DNA from: Flavobacterium dauae
Lineage (GTDB): Bacteria; Bacteroidota; Bacteroidia; Flavobacteriales; Flavobacteriaceae
DNA: 64,000 bases
Direction: 5' to 3'
Assembly: GCF_004151275.2 (NCBI RefSeq)
Contig: NZ_CP130821.1
Coordinates: 2,356,001-2,420,000, forward strand
Positions 1 to 10,315 of this stretch are shown piece after piece (the first letter of the stretch is position 1; every line of letters starts with the position of its first letter). Under the pieces are notes generated by a model that ran no database searches, was not told the DNA's origin, and saw nothing but the letters and a program-made list of their open reading frames with translations. Position numbers and translations under genes: made by a program.

Positions 1-185
1 ATAAATTTTTTGAAAATAAAACAATGATAGTAGTAGCACATCGCTTATCAACAGTGAAAAATGCTGATCAAATATTGGTTTTAGAAAACGGATGTTTAAT
101 AGAGTCTGGAACTCATCTTGAGCTAATTGCTAAAAAAGGGAAATATTATAGTTTAATTAGAAATCAATTAGAACTAGGACAATAA
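1..185 (+). CDS. ABC transporter, C-terminal end (partial)
   Basis: Open at the left edge of the window. Reading frame 3 gives about 60 residues ending at TAA 183-185. The segment [12 protein letters not shown] carries the switch-histidine (H-loop) of an ABC ATPase. It is followed by the usual [12 protein letters not shown] and SGTHLELI elements and a tail ending NQLELGQ. That tail is typical of the exporter-type ABC proteins of Bacteroidota that carry peptides or bacteriocins, often with an N-terminal C39 peptidase. Only the last part of the nucleotide-binding domain is visible, so the substrate is inferred, not seen. The stop codon overlaps the next start (TAATG). Confidence 0.8.
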   Translation, partial: KFFENKTMIVVAHRLSTVKNADQILVLENGCLIESGTHLELIAKKGKYYSLIRNQLELGQ

Positions 186-310
186 TGGGAAATCAGAAAA
201 CGAAAGATATTTTTGGAAAAATTCCAACACGACTAATCTATATAGGTATCATCCTATTTGTATTTGCAATAATCTCCATTATTTTTTCATTCAAAATTTT
301 GGTTAGATAA
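185..310 (+). CDS. 41-residue single-pass membrane protein
   Basis: ATG at 185 overlaps the stop of the ABC transporter, so the two are translationally coupled. The 41 residues start with a polar stretch ([16 protein letters not shown]) followed by one hydrophobic helix of about 20 residues, then a short basic end. The same order, exporter then a protein with a cytoplasmic N-terminus and one membrane helix, is expected for a HlyD-type adaptor. This could therefore be the remaining N-terminus of a truncated HlyD protein, or a genuine small peptide. No homology can be asserted. Confidence 0.45.
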   Translation: MGNQKTKDIFGKIPTRLIYIGIILFVFAIISIIFSFKILVR

Positions 311-551
311 ATTATCATATTAGCTAATATTAATATTTCAATTTTATAAAGAATCAATTGGAGTTAGGTAATTATTTATTACCCCAAAAGGAGATAAATA
401 AAAACATTATTTCTAATATTATTTCTTTAAAAATACTTTATATACAGTTTATCACAATAATTTTAAACTTAAATTTTTTTTCTTTATTTCCCCATAAAAG
501 GAAAATTATCTTAAATTTATGCCTACTAACTTTTTTATAAAACATTAAGGT
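311..551. other. AT-rich spacer with a second exporter-tail-like string
   Basis: No convincing gene. Codons 352-369 spell NQLELG, the same string as at the end of the ABC transporter, in a frame that runs on to 540. It may be a relic of a second, lost exporter copy, or chance in AT-rich DNA. From 552 onward base composition becomes clearly less AT-rich, so the join between cargo and ICE-type backbone lies here. Confidence 0.35.
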
Positions 552-1820
552 ATGAATATTGATTTTACTAAAGCAAGTTTTAAAGATTTTGAAAACATTC
601 CCAATCTTGACATTTATGAAAGAGCAAAAGCTCATGAAGGGTATCTGAACTACCTGCGTGAAAATGAATTTATGAACTACCGTTTGCTTGCCACATCGGG
701 TTGTGGTCCCGAAATTGAGTTAGCGGAAGACGGTTACATCAAAAAGGGAGATTACATCAGCTTTGTCTGCAACGATTACCTCGGTTTTACCCAACATCCC
801 GAAGTAAAAAAAGCGGTAATTGCCGGTATAGAGAAATACGGAACAGGTGCAGGTGCATCACCATTGATTGGAGGATATTTTGACTACCACAAAGAACTGG
901 AAGATAAAATATCTGCTTTCTTCAAACGTCCGCAAGGTTCATCTATTGTATATACTACGGGTTATACATCAAATAGTGCTTCCCTGCTTTGTCTGTTAAA
1001 AAAAGAGGATATTGCCATTGTAGATATGGCTGTTCATTCGAGCGTTTACGAGGGAATTATGGGAACTACTGTAAAACGTTTCCTACACAATAATATTGAG
1101 AATCTTGAACGTATCCTTGCAGCATCAAAAGATACTTATAGAACCAAAATGGTTATTATTGACGGGGTTTATTCGCAAGACGGTGATATTGCCAAGCTAA
1201 AAGAGATACTTGACCTTACACACAAATACGGAGGCGTTCTCTTAGTAGATGATGCACACGGTATAGGTGTTATAGGAGAAACCGGACGTGGAGCTATGGA
1301 ATATTTTAATGTATTGGATAAGGTAGATATCATTACCGGTACATTTAGTAAAACATTTGGTAATGTAGGCGGTTATTTGGTGGCTAATAATCCTGATTTG
1401 ATTTCTTATTTACAGTTTCAGTCTCGTCAGTATGCCTTTTCAGCATCAGCCTCACCCAACGTTATCGGTGTAAGCCGTGCCATTGAACTGATTGACGAAG
1501 AGCCGCAATGGCAAAAACAATTATGGGATAATATTAATTACTATAAAAAAGGGCTTTTAGAAATTGGTCTGGAAATCGGAGATACTGAATCAGCAATTAT
1601 TCCTGTAAAGATTGGAGATGTTTATAAAAACAGTCTTGCCGGAAAAATGTTGCTTGAAAATGGCGTCTATACCAATCCTATTATGTATCCGGCAGTGTCA
1701 TTGAAAGATTCCCGAATAAGAATGAGCCTGATGGCAACACACACAAAAGAACATCTTGATAAAGCACTGAATGTATTTGATTATGTCAATAAAAAGTTGG
1801 AAATTGCAAAGTCTGTATAA
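552..1820 (+). CDS. Alpha-oxoamine synthase family PLP enzyme
   Basis: 422-residue fold-type I aminotransferase of the alpha-oxoamine synthase family (KBL, BioF, serine palmitoyltransferase, CqsA). The family condenses an amino acid with an acyl-CoA, releasing CoA and usually CO2. Visible features: the cofactor aspartate in LVDDAHG (233-237), the Schiff-base lysine K267 in TGTFSKTFG, and the glycine-rich GAGASPLIGG near 100-108. The N-terminal extension of about 45 residues is longer than in KBL or BioF and recalls the sphingolipid/CqsA branch. The TetR gene follows after 10 bp, so the pair is probably co-transcribed. No biotin or threonine-pathway neighbours are present, so a housekeeping role is unlikely. 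Substrates are unknown. Confidence 0.85.
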   Translation: MNIDFTKASFKDFENIPNLDIYERAKAHEGYLNYLRENEFMNYRLLATSGCGPEIELAEDGYIKKGDYISFVCNDYLGFTQHPEVKKAVIAGIEKYGTGAGASPLIGGYFDYHKELEDKISAFFKRPQGSSIVYTTGYTSNSASLLCLLKKEDIAIVDMAVHSSVYEGIMGTTVKRFLHNNIENLERILAASKDTYRTKMVIIDGVYSQDGDIAKLKEILDLTHKYGGVLLVDDAHGIGVIGETGRGAMEYFNVLDKVDIITGTFSKTFGNVGGYLVANNPDLISYLQFQSRQYAFSASASPNVIGVSRAIELIDEEPQWQKQLWDNINYYKKGLLEIGLEIGDTESAIIPVKIGDVYKNSLAGKMLLENGVYTNPIMYPAVSLKDSRIRMSLMATHTKEHLDKALNVFDYVNKKLEIAKSV

Positions 1821-1830
1821 ATAAGAAATA

Positions 1831-2529
1831 ATGGGACGAAAGAAAAAAAACGAAACAGAAAATACAGAAAAAGCACTTCCTAAACCAAGAAAAACCTTAT
1901 CAGGTCCTCTTCGGGATAAATACCGAACAATGGCAAGGATGGTGGCTGCCGTCGGTAAAGTGATACAAAAAAAAGGCTATCCCGGACTTACTGCTCCAAA
2001 TATTGCCACAGCTGCCGGAGTAGATAAAAGATTAGTCTGGACCTATTTTGGAGGCGTTAATAAATTGATAGAAGAGTATATTCATCAGAAAGACTTTTGG
2101 AGACTTGCTGAAAAAGGAGATGTTGAAGCTTTGTTAAAAGATCCAAATCAAATTGGACACAATGAAATAGGTGATTTATTACAAAGCCAATTTGAGGTAT
2201 TACTAAAAGACAAAGCCTTACAAAAAATTATTCATTGGGAACTGGGAGAGAATAATAAGATGTTAAGAAATTTGGCAGATGAAAGAGAAAAAATCGGGGA
2301 ACAATTATTTTCCCTTATAATGCCTGATTTTGAAAAATCAACTGTCGATTTAAGAGCAAGATTAGCAATAATTCTTGGTGGTATTTATTATCTTTCCTTA
2401 CATTCAAAATCCAACGGAAGTTTAGTTTGTGGAATTGATATTAATGAAGATTCAGGAAAGAAACGTATAGAAAATGCTATAAGAGAAATTATCTTTGAAG
2501 CCTACGAAAAGGCAGGAGTTAAAAAATAA
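1831..2529 (+). CDS. TetR/AcrR family regulator
   Basis: 232 residues. A basic, lysine-rich N-terminus (about 25 residues) precedes a TetR-type helix-turn-helix at about residues 32-80: helix, GLTAPNIATAAGV, then the recognition helix DKRLVWTYFGG. The C-terminal ligand-binding part is all helical, not recognisable in detail. It lies 10 bp behind the oxoamine synthase gene and likely responds to a small hydrophobic ligand, perhaps that enzyme's product; this is inference from position. The gene ends inside a perfect inverted repeat that terminates it. Confidence 0.85.
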   Translation: MGRKKKNETENTEKALPKPRKTLSGPLRDKYRTMARMVAAVGKVIQKKGYPGLTAPNIATAAGVDKRLVWTYFGGVNKLIEEYIHQKDFWRLAEKGDVEALLKDPNQIGHNEIGDLLQSQFEVLLKDKALQKIIHWELGENNKMLRNLADEREKIGEQLFSLIMPDFEKSTVDLRARLAIILGGIYYLSLHSKSNGSLVCGIDINEDSGKKRIENAIREIIFEAYEKAGVKK

Positions 2530-2556
2530 GGAACACAATTGTGTTCCTTATTTTTT
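2521..2556. terminator. Perfect 36-bp bidirectional terminator
   Basis: An 18-bp arm (2521-2538) is followed without a loop gap by its exact complement (2539-2556), with A-run and T-run flanks. It overlaps the ends of both convergent genes, TetR (+) and the methylase-helicase (-), and can stop transcription in either direction. Confidence 0.85.
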
Positions 2557-5500
2557 ATAATATCCCTCGTGGAAGCTGAACACCTTTTGTCCGGATAATT
2601 CTTTCAGAAATATTTGACGTTTTTTGCTTTTTATCGACTTGTTCTAAAGGTTCTTCCTTTTTTTCTGGTTCAATAGATAGCTGTATCTTTCGGTCAATAG
2701 CAGCCAGTTCTGTTTTGAGTCCGCTTAATATGTTTTCCTTTGACCAAGTACCATTGACAACCTCCTGAAGAATTGGTATATCCTTTTGAAAATTATAAAT
2801 CCTTTCCTGTTCTTTTTCCATATATGACGGTAGTTTTTCCAGTGCTCTCAAAAAGTTTATAGAAGCGGTTTCGGGGTCTTTTGCAATTACCCCGAAATTG
2901 TGGTTGTATTTAATGTTTCCCTCGCCTTGTATAAAAAATCGGTTTACCCGTATATCCACACCGTCTTTTTCTGACATTTCGGTTTTGACTAAAAGCTGAA
3001 AGCCATAAAGGCTACCGATTTCTTCATAATCACCTCCGGTACGGGATTTATCCGCAAGCTGGTTGAGCTTGGCTCCGACCTGTTTGGCACTTGCATTGGG
3101 AGATAAGCCGTCCAACTGGACAAGATTGACGGCAGTACCGTCCTTACGTTTTTGAATACGTTTTTGTAGGTTATTCCAATCAAGACTCATACGGTCAAAC
3201 CGGGATTGAGTTTTGTCAAGCTCTGCCTTGTAGTCTTCCAATTTGTATTTGGCACTGTACTTGGAACGGCTAAATGCCTGTTTTTCACTTTCCAATCCTG
3301 CGATTTGTTTTTCGACCTTCGCTTTATCCAGCAGGTCGGTATTCCCCGACAGAATTGCCACATATTCCGAAAAGTTCATTCCTGATTTTTCGTCCATACT
3401 TCCTTCGTCAATAGTACGTTTACCGAGATTATTGGATTTCAACTGGTCAATAAAAAGCTGTTTGTTAAACAGCAGATTGAACTTATAACTGTCCAGCGAT
3501 TTCTCAACGGCATAGATGACAACATCTACCTTATTGTCGGCAAAATACTTGGCAATTTCATTGCCTTTGCGAATTGCCCGACCGTCACGTTGGGCAAGGT
3601 CGGACGGTCGCCACGGCGTATCTAAGTGATGAACAGCAACAGCTCTTTTCTGTGCGTTTACGCCCGTTCCGAGCATACTCGTTGAGCCGAACAGCACACG
3701 AATTTTACCCTCGTTCATTCCTTTGATAAGTTCCTTGCGTTGCTTGTCGGTTTTGGCTTCCTGAATGAACCGGATTTCATTCGCAGGTATGCCGTGATCT
3801 TCCACGAGCTTGCGTTTGATTTCAGAGTAGATATTCCATTCGTTCGGCTTGTATGTTCCCAAATCCGAGAAAACGAATTGCGTGCCTTTCTGTGCATTGA
3901 ATTTGTGATAATACTTGGCGATATTATTGGCACAGTGTGTAGCTTTATTATCAGTGTGATCTTCATAAATACCGCTTACCATTCGCATATCCAATGACAT
4001 CTTACGGGCATAGTCCGTAGCGATGAGCATCTTTGCTTTTTCTTCCCGTGGAGAAAGCGGTTCCCTGCCCAATAAAGTTGCATCGCCAGACTTAGCGAAT
4101 TTCATCAGGTTTTCAATAAATTGCTCCTGATCCGGTGTTGGCGGTATATTATAGAATATTTCGTTTTTATCAGGACGGTCAATGCCTATATCCTTTGCTG
4201 TACGGTAGTCTGTGATTTCGGAATAGAATTGAGCGAGCTCCGGTACTTTGATAAAGTAGCGAAAACGTTCTTTTGCCACGATATTGTTGGCTACCGAAAA
4301 TTCATAATCGGTCGTTTTTCGTGCATAAATTGCAGCCCAGGCATCAAAACAATTGATGCCTTGTTTTTCCAAAGAACGTGGTCGCAGGTATTTGAACAGA
4401 AGATATAGTTCCGTCAGTGAATTGCTGATAGTAGTCCCCGACAGAAATGTAGCTCCCATATCCGCATTGGTACGCTGCTGGATGGTACGGATGGCAAAGA
4501 GCAGGTTCATCGCCTTTTGGCTTCCGTCCACATTACCCAGTCCGGCAACACGACTATGCCGAGTGTTGAACATCAAATTCTTGAACTGGTGGCTCTCGTC
4601 CACAAGCAAATGGTCGATGCCCATCATCTTAAAGTCCACGACATCATCTTTACGGTTTTCAATATCGTGTTCCAGTGTCTTTAACTTCACTTCAAGGTTC
4701 TTCTTACGAACCTGAACTCCTTTGAGCATTCCCCTTGAAATATCTTTACCTTGTGTTTCCACAGCAGCAAGGTTGTCTTCAACATTTTGAAGCTCATTTT
4801 CCAGTATTTCTTTCTGTATTTCGGATGATTGGGGTATCATCCCGAACTGGTCATGCGTTAAAATAATGGCATCCCACTCGTTATTTTTAATATCGCCGAA
4901 AATCCGTTGTCGTTTCTTGGGCGAAAAGTCGTTCTTTCCGGGAAACAGTATTTTAGCGTGCGGATAGGCGGTACGATAGGTTTCAGCGATTTCATGGACG
5001 TTGCTTTTAAGTCCGATAATCATCGGTTTATGGGCTAACCCTAATCGTTTCATTTCCTGTGCTGCCGTACACATGATTAATGTCTTCCCCGCACCGACTT
5101 CGTGGTCGCATATGGCACCATTGTTCATCTTTATCATCCAGACGGCATCTTTCTGACTTGAATACAGGTCTTCAATGCCTAATCCTTTGCGGTCTAATCC
5201 TGGAAACTCCTGATGGGAGCCATCATAATTCGGGCGTACAAAACAGTTGAACGTATCATTGTACTGGTCGGTCAGCCTTGTTTTGAACTCATCATTCTGT
5301 GCATGAAGCCAGTCGGTAAAGACAGTTCTGATTTCATCTATCTTAGTATTTGCCATTTGTATGGCTTCCATGTCCCGTACCTTGATTTCCTTATCATCAA
5401 CTGTTATTTTCTTGGTAATATCCGGAGTGGTATTGACCAAAGCGTGTTTGAGCAGGGCAATCCCGTCAAAAGTTCGGCTTTCCGCTTTGACGGCATATTG

Positions 5501-7978
5501 ATCCTGAATCTGTACATTCTTTTGTGAACACTTAACGGCAAAATCATCGGAGCTGTCGGAATAATAAATATCTACTTCCGTATTAAATAGATGCGATGCA
5601 AAACGGGAATATACACCTGTAGGAATCCAGCGTTCGCCGAGGTTGAAGTCCAGCTCATCAAATTCGATACGTCTTGGTCGGGCTTCTTCTAATGCGGTAA
5701 GGCTTTCTTTGGCTTGGGTATCATCGGGATGGCGTTCGAGGTAATCTCTGACTTCTTGGGCTTTTTCCACCACATTACCTGCAATCCAGCGTTCGGCAAT
5801 TTCGTACTTCCTTTGCAATGGATTGTAGTAGATACGACCGTGTAAGTGTTCTTTCAACGTATCGGATGGCATACCGCTGACTTCAGACATATAGTCCAAA
5901 TCCACGCTTCCGCACTTGTTCAACGATGCCGATAACGCTTCTTCGGGATTATCGGTTGTGATAGCGGCGGTAGAAAAACTTACAGGACGGCTGAATATAT
6001 CCGCCTTATGCAACACACCGCCAACGACACGTTCCAGATAACGGATTTCCTTACCTGCACTGTCCGTTTTAATCAGTTCAATATTCTTGGCATCGTTGAG
6101 ATTACCATACCTTTTAACAAAGGCATCGTAAAGGCGGTTGAGAGTTTCTCTTTCTGCTATATGTTCGGTGTGTAGTTCCGCTTCTTTGTTGTAAAGCTGT
6201 TGGTAAATGTCCCGAACCGCAATATAGGCTTCAGCTCTTGCTTTTTGTAAAGGAGGTAATCGCAACGGGTGGAAAACAGCCGTACCGCCGGCGGTATCTA
6301 CATCTTGCAGATGACCGACCCAGCCGTTATCCACCACAAGGCAATCGTTGCGATGGAATGATTGCAGTTCGCCACCATACGGAGCAGGTTCGGGAATGGC
6401 TGGCTTTTCAGCTTGGCCATTCCCACCCAAACCCGAAAAAAGGTCGCCGACAACTTCCTGTTTTTTACCGTTTGTTTGTGGAGTATCGTTGGTGTTTCCA
6501 GTAGATTTAGGCGATGCATAAGGTTGTTGCATCTTGCTACCGAACAAGTCAGTTTGGCGGTTTATGGGTTTTCGGCTTCGCTTAGCTGTTTTTCTTTTGG
6601 ATTGTGCAGTCCGCTTTGGCGGAGCAATAACGGCTACGGGTTCGCCCACATTTTCAAACAGGTCGAAAATGCTCAATTGATTCAGTTCCTGTGAACTTTC
6701 CCAACGGATTTCGGATTGTGGCTTTTGGGGAATGATTACAGGGGCTACATCTACGACCGGAGGTGTAACCGTTGGCGTTGGTGTAACAGGAATTTGTACC
6801 AATGGCTCATCGTTCCGTTCACCTTTGTATAAGTTCAAGTCCAAACGGTTTCCAAAATCTTCGGAAAGCATTTGCTTTAAATCTTTGGCAATTCCGGTAA
6901 CACCATTTTTGTGCGTATAAATGACGGCAGGTTGTCCGTAGGGGTCTGTGCCAATTTTACGGTCGGTATGTATAACTCTCGATCCGTTCTGAAAGTAAGC
7001 ATTGCTTGGTGTACCATATTTGGTCTGTCTGTTTTGGCAAAACAGTTCTTCCGTTTCGGTCAGGCTTTGCTTTGCCGTATCCTTTTGCAGGATTATCAAA
7101 TCGCTTCCGACTTCTGTACCTGCATATTCTGTAAACAGGTTGTTGGGCAAACGGACGACCGAAACCAGATTGTTGTTTTCCATCAACGCCCTGCGTATCG
7201 GTTCATTTTTAGGGCTATTTAAAACGCCTTGTGAGGTAATGAAAGCCTGTAAACCGCCCTCACGGAGTATATCATTCCCTTTCAAAAAGAAATAGTTATG
7301 AATGCTTCGGGCAGCTTGTACCTTTACACTGTCCTTGCTTCTGGAATAGGAAAGATCAAATACGGAGGTATCGCCAAACGGAATATTGCTTGCAACTACA
7401 TCATAGCTGTTTTGTTCTTTTTCTGATATTTCCTCAAAACCACTCACACGGATATTGCTTTGCGGATAGAGCTGTTTTAAAATCTTGCCTGTCAGCAAGT
7501 CCTTTTCATAGGCGGTAACTTTGGGTTGTTGATTTTCGGAAAAGGATTGTATAAATGACCCGATACCTGCGGAGGGTTCTAAAAATTTCTGAATATTTAC
7601 ACCGCTTTCACGCAAGGTTTCAGAAATCGCATCAATGACCTGTGGAGGAGTGTAAAAAGCCGTTAGTACGGAACTTTTCATACTGTCCACATACCTATGG
7701 TATTGCTTTTCGTCCGTAGCGTTTTCTTTTAATAGTTGGTGGAGTTCCTGCGTAATTGAGAAAAGGTCGTGTTCGGTTTTTCGCCAATGGTTGATGTCTG
7801 CTTCATTCGCTATGGGGTTCAACACAAATTTAAGACCGCCAAATCCGCTATATTGCATCATTAAGAGTCTTTCGTCTGTAGTGGCTTGCCGTTTCTCCCT
7901 TTCCAATGTAAAGGCAACCCGCAGAGCATCAATATTCTGTTGGAGATGTTGGCGTTTACTGAAGCCCATTTTCTTCAA
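2555..7978 (-). CDS. N6-DNA methylase/SNF2-type helicase giant protein of ICEs
   Basis: 1807 residues. The N-terminal part is an N6-adenine methylase-like domain with the SAM motif EPSAGIG (134-140) and the catalytic motif NIPFG (198-202), a variant of NPPF. A low-complexity proline-rich linker lies near 400-530. The C-terminal half is a superfamily 2 helicase: Walker A GAGKT, a DESH box ([11 protein letters not shown]) and motif VI in [11 protein letters not shown]. Such fusions are standard cargo/backbone proteins of CTnDOT-type elements and probably protect or process the element during transfer; the exact role is not known. The start overlaps the end of the DUF1896 gene by 23 bp, so both form one transcription unit read leftward. 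Confidence 0.9.
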   Translation of the reverse strand: MKKMGFSKRQHLQQNIDALRVAFTLEREKRQATTDERLLMMQYSGFGGLKFVLNPIANEADINHWRKTEHDLFSITQELHQLLKENATDEKQYHRYVDSMKSSVLTAFYTPPQVIDAISETLRESGVNIQKFLEPSAGIGSFIQSFSENQQPKVTAYEKDLLTGKILKQLYPQSNIRVSGFEEISEKEQNSYDVVASNIPFGDTSVFDLSYSRSKDSVKVQAARSIHNYFFLKGNDILREGGLQAFITSQGVLNSPKNEPIRRALMENNNLVSVVRLPNNLFTEYAGTEVGSDLIILQKDTAKQSLTETEELFCQNRQTKYGTPSNAYFQNGSRVIHTDRKIGTDPYGQPAVIYTHKNGVTGIAKDLKQMLSEDFGNRLDLNLYKGERNDEPLVQIPVTPTPTVTPPVVDVAPVIIPQKPQSEIRWESSQELNQLSIFDLFENVGEPVAVIAPPKRTAQSKRKTAKRSRKPINRQTDLFGSKMQQPYASPKSTGNTNDTPQTNGKKQEVVGDLFSGLGGNGQAEKPAIPEPAPYGGELQSFHRNDCLVVDNGWVGHLQDVDTAGGTAVFHPLRLPPLQKARAEAYIAVRDIYQQLYNKEAELHTEHIAERETLNRLYDAFVKRYGNLNDAKNIELIKTDSAGKEIRYLERVVGGVLHKADIFSRPVSFSTAAITTDNPEEALSASLNKCGSVDLDYMSEVSGMPSDTLKEHLHGRIYYNPLQRKYEIAERWIAGNVVEKAQEVRDYLERHPDDTQAKESLTALEEARPRRIEFDELDFNLGERWIPTGVYSRFASHLFNTEVDIYYSDSSDDFAVKCSQKNVQIQDQYAVKAESRTFDGIALLKHALVNTTPDITKKITVDDKEIKVRDMEAIQMANTKIDEIRTVFTDWLHAQNDEFKTRLTDQYNDTFNCFVRPNYDGSHQEFPGLDRKGLGIEDLYSSQKDAVWMIKMNNGAICDHEVGAGKTLIMCTAAQEMKRLGLAHKPMIIGLKSNVHEIAETYRTAYPHAKILFPGKNDFSPKKRQRIFGDIKNNEWDAIILTHDQFGMIPQSSEIQKEILENELQNVEDNLAAVETQGKDISRGMLKGVQVRKKNLEVKLKTLEHDIENRKDDVVDFKMMGIDHLLVDESHQFKNLMFNTRHSRVAGLGNVDGSQKAMNLLFAIRTIQQRTNADMGATFLSGTTISNSLTELYLLFKYLRPRSLEKQGINCFDAWAAIYARKTTDYEFSVANNIVAKERFRYFIKVPELAQFYSEITDYRTAKDIGIDRPDKNEIFYNIPPTPDQEQFIENLMKFAKSGDATLLGREPLSPREEKAKMLIATDYARKMSLDMRMVSGIYEDHTDNKATHCANNIAKYYHKFNAQKGTQFVFSDLGTYKPNEWNIYSEIKRKLVEDHGIPANEIRFIQEAKTDKQRKELIKGMNEGKIRVLFGSTSMLGTGVNAQKRAVAVHHLDTPWRPSDLAQRDGRAIRKGNEIAKYFADNKVDVVIYAVEKSLDSYKFNLLFNKQLFIDQLKSNNLGKRTIDEGSMDEKSGMNFSEYVAILSGNTDLLDKAKVEKQIAGLESEKQAFSRSKYSAKYKLEDYKAELDKTQSRFDRMSLDWNNLQKRIQKRKDGTAVNLVQLDGLSPNASAKQVGAKLNQLADKSRTGGDYEEIGSLYGFQLLVKTEMSEKDGVDIRVNRFFIQGEGNIKYNHNFGVIAKDPETASINFLRALEKLPSYMEKEQERIYNFQKDIPILQEVVNGTWSKENILSGLKTELAAIDRKIQLSIEPEKKEEPLEQVDKKQKTSNISERIIRTKGVQLPRGIL

Positions 7979-8393
7979 TCCATAAGGCGATGGTTCCGGT
8001 CAATTCGGTATAGAGGACATCAAACTCATAACCGTAAGCGAAATCATCGGTCAGTTCATACTTGGCAAAAACAGGTTCACATATAGAAAACATTTTCAGG
8101 GCGAACGGTCGCAGTTCCTCATCTGCCATTAGGGTATCGAACTCGTTGCAGATAACCTCAAAAACCGTATCGAATTTTGAGAAGTGCAGCCCCTCAAAGA
8201 GTATGTAACTAGCAATTTCATCGCATTGGTCGATAGCGTTGCCGGAGCGGAACGCTCCCTCGTAAGCATTGGCAGCCCACGAGGAACGTTGGTCAATAAA
8301 TTTGTGGTCGTGTGCCTTTTCGGGGAAGCTACTGTTTAACAGTTCTTGCAGTCGTAATCTGAAATACGATAGGTCTTTTTGCTGTGTACTCAT
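7956..8393 (-). CDS. DUF1896 family protein
   Basis: 145 residues, acidic, no membrane segment. It matches the DUF1896 proteins found directly upstream of the methylase-helicase in Bacteroidota ICEs, and the 23-bp overlap here reproduces that arrangement. Function unknown. It is the first gene of the unit; the direct-repeat operator candidate lies 71-105 bp upstream of its start. Confidence 0.8.
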   Translation of the reverse strand: MSTQQKDLSYFRLRLQELLNSSFPEKAHDHKFIDQRSSWAANAYEGAFRSGNAIDQCDEIASYILFEGLHFSKFDTVFEVICNEFDTLMADEELRPFALKMFSICEPVFAKYELTDDFAYGYEFDVLYTELTGTIALWIEENGLQ

Positions 8394-8426
8394 ACTATAA
8401 TTTTGTTTAGAATTTTACTGAAAGCC

Positions 8427-8498
8427 TAAAATTATAGCGGTACAGATGTGCCTTTGAAGATGTGGCAGGGTTTGGCGTTGAGAGGCAGGATTTGGCGT
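8427..8498 (-). promoter_or_regulatory. Candidate promoter/operator of the DUF1896-methylase unit
   Basis: Two 15-bp direct repeats, GGCAGGGTTTGGCGT (8464-8478) and GGCAGGATTTGGCGT (8484-8498), differ by one base and are offset by exactly 20 bp, two helical turns. A TAATTTTA box on the minus strand (8427-8434) is a possible -7 element. A third copy of the 15-mer lies at 15018-15032 before the orf3-exc genes. Confidence 0.5.
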
Positions 8499-8600
8499 AT
8501 AAATCAAAATATAAGAGGAATTAATTTGTATTTTTGCACATATAAACAAGACAAGATATTATTGTTTATATTTTGTATAACTCCTAAAATAAGAATTAAC

Positions 8601-9677
8601 ATGAGTGAAGTTAAGGATACTAAATCTTTTTCAATAAATGATATACTATCTTGGAGAGATAACGGAGAACTTATATTATCTCCTAAATACCAAAGGAATA
8701 AAGTATGGAATTTAAATGCAAAATCATATTTAATAGATACTATTTTAAGAGGTTATCCCATCCCCCAAATCTTTATTAGACAACAAATAGATATTTCTAC
8801 AAGAAAAACAATTCGAGAAGTTATTGATGGACAACAAAGGATAACAGCCCTTATCGAATATTATGACAATCTTTTCAAGATACAAAAGTCTCACAATAAA
8901 GAGTTTGGAGCTTTAAGCTATTCTGAACTACCCGACATTGAGAAAGAAAATTTTTTAAACTATAACATAAGCTTTGAAATAGTCAAACTAAAAGACGATT
9001 CGAAAATATACGAAATGTTTGCAAGATTGAACACAAACAATATTGCTCTGAACAAACAAGAGCTAAGAAATGCTCAATACTGGGGTGATTTTAAAGTTTT
9101 TATCTTACAAAAATCATCTGATTTCAAGAATATATTTATTGATAAAAAAATATTCAAGGATAAAGATTTAAGTAGAATGGCTGATGTTGATTTTATGAAC
9201 TCTCTCGTTATCCATTTAATTGACGGTATTGTTACTGACAGTAATACTAAAACTGAATCATATTATAAAAAATATGATAAAGAATTTACAATTCAAGAAG
9301 AAATAGAAGAGAAATTGAATAGAATTTTTTATATTATAGAAAGTATTTTTTACAACTCTCTATTCAATTCTAAAATTTTCTATAGAAAAAATTATTTTTG
9401 GACTCTATTTGCAGCTTTAAATCATCAACTTTATGGTGTGTTAGACGCTGACATCCCAAGAGTTGATCATTTTTCTAATGATAATTTTGACGCTAACATT
9501 AACTTATTTATTTCTAAAATTTCTCTCTTTGAATCAGAATTTCTTGAATCAGAATATGGCTCTGATAATACAAATCATAGTATTATTGAATTTGAAAAAT
9601 TCCATAGAACAAGAACGACAAGTAAAGAAGAACGCAAGCTTAGAGTGAAAATACTATGTGAATATTTAATTAATTAG
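8601..9677 (+). CDS. DUF262 (GmrS/ParB-like fold) protein
   Basis: The ATG at 8601 gives 358 residues beginning MSEVKDTKSF. An upstream in-frame ATG at 8448 would add 51 residues of non-family sequence running through the operator repeats, so it was not used. DUF262 hallmarks: LSPKYQRNKVW (26-36), IPQIF (54-58) and DGQQR (76-80), the ParB/Srx-like NTPase-nuclease core seen in GmrSD and other phage-defence proteins. The gene is far more AT-rich than the ICE genes around it. It runs opposite to them and is joined to the next gene (stop TAG 9675-9677, next ATG 9679). No C-terminal DUF1524 HNH domain is seen. Confidence 0.85.
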   Translation: MSEVKDTKSFSINDILSWRDNGELILSPKYQRNKVWNLNAKSYLIDTILRGYPIPQIFIRQQIDISTRKTIREVIDGQQRITALIEYYDNLFKIQKSHNKEFGALSYSELPDIEKENFLNYNISFEIVKLKDDSKIYEMFARLNTNNIALNKQELRNAQYWGDFKVFILQKSSDFKNIFIDKKIFKDKDLSRMADVDFMNSLVIHLIDGIVTDSNTKTESYYKKYDKEFTIQEEIEEKLNRIFYIIESIFYNSLFNSKIFYRKNYFWTLFAALNHQLYGVLDADIPRVDHFSNDNFDANINLFISKISLFESEFLESEYGSDNTNHSIIEFEKFHRTRTTSKEERKLRVKILCEYLIN

Positions 9678-9678
9678 G

Positions 9679-10248
9679 ATGAATAATCAAGATTTAACTG
9701 ACGAGATAGATAAATGGAACACATTGTTTAGTTCAACAGCAACAATTGACAATTCATTATATGAATTAGCTTTTTTTAAAATATTCATTAAATTCGAAAA
9801 ATTCTTATCAGAATGTTTTGAAAATTACGCAATTGGTAATTCAAGTACTCATGGATATTGCCCTACAAGACGTTTATCTTTCGATGATCTCAACCATTTA
9901 AATAAAGTTATAAAAAAAGAAAATAGAAGCTTTGTTAATCATTTTGAGGTTATTAAAAACATATCGGACTGCTTCTTTCTTAACAATCCTTTTGATATTA
10001 TAAAAACTGACCCAACTTATTCAAATATTATAAATCAAATGAAGGTAATACGTGATTACATAGCACATGAAAGTTCAGCAGCAAGGACAAAATATATTCA
10101 AAGTGTTTTAAATAATAGGCCTTTCATAGAGCCTTATCAACATCTTTTGACAATAAAAAGGGGAACAAGCAAGTCATTCTATACATTCTACGTTGATTCA
10201 ATTTTAACCATAAGTAATTTCATAATCAATACCCCTGTTACTCCCTAA
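9679..10248 (+). CDS. HEPN-like protein paired with DUF262 (MAE_28990/MAE_18760-like)
   Basis: 189 residues, starting one base after the DUF262 stop codon. A HEPN RNase signature is visible at R125-x4-H130 (RDYIAH) in a helical context. The overall pattern resembles the MAE_28990/MAE_18760 HEPN-like family, which commonly stands next to DUF262 genes. HEPN proteins of defence systems and toxin-antitoxins usually cleave RNA; that this one does is inferred from the motif. The pair is AT-rich cargo inside the ICE segment. Confidence 0.7.
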   Translation: MNNQDLTDEIDKWNTLFSSTATIDNSLYELAFFKIFIKFEKFLSECFENYAIGNSSTHGYCPTRRLSFDDLNHLNKVIKKENRSFVNHFEVIKNISDCFFLNNPFDIIKTDPTYSNIINQMKVIRDYIAHESSAARTKYIQSVLNNRPFIEPYQHLLTIKRGTSKSFYTFYVDSILTISNFIINTPVTP

Positions 10249-10315
10249 ATAATAGTAAATAAAACATTAAAACTTATTTTATACTTTTACACGGAAATTT
10301 TAATACATTATCATA

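Noticed and set aside
6732-6920. Low-complexity threonine/glycine/valine frame on the plus strand
   Set aside because: It is the complement of the proline-rich linker of the methylase-helicase protein.
3243-7295. Many reading frames of 60-120 codons on the plus strand opposite the methylase-helicase gene
   Set aside because: They are antisense shadows of a long, motif-rich coding sequence; no family pattern or spacing typical of real genes.
8448-8600. N-terminal extension of the DUF262 protein from ATG 8448
   Set aside because: The extra 51 residues read through operator-like direct repeats and an AT-rich leader, and are unlike DUF262 N-termini; ATG 8601 fits.
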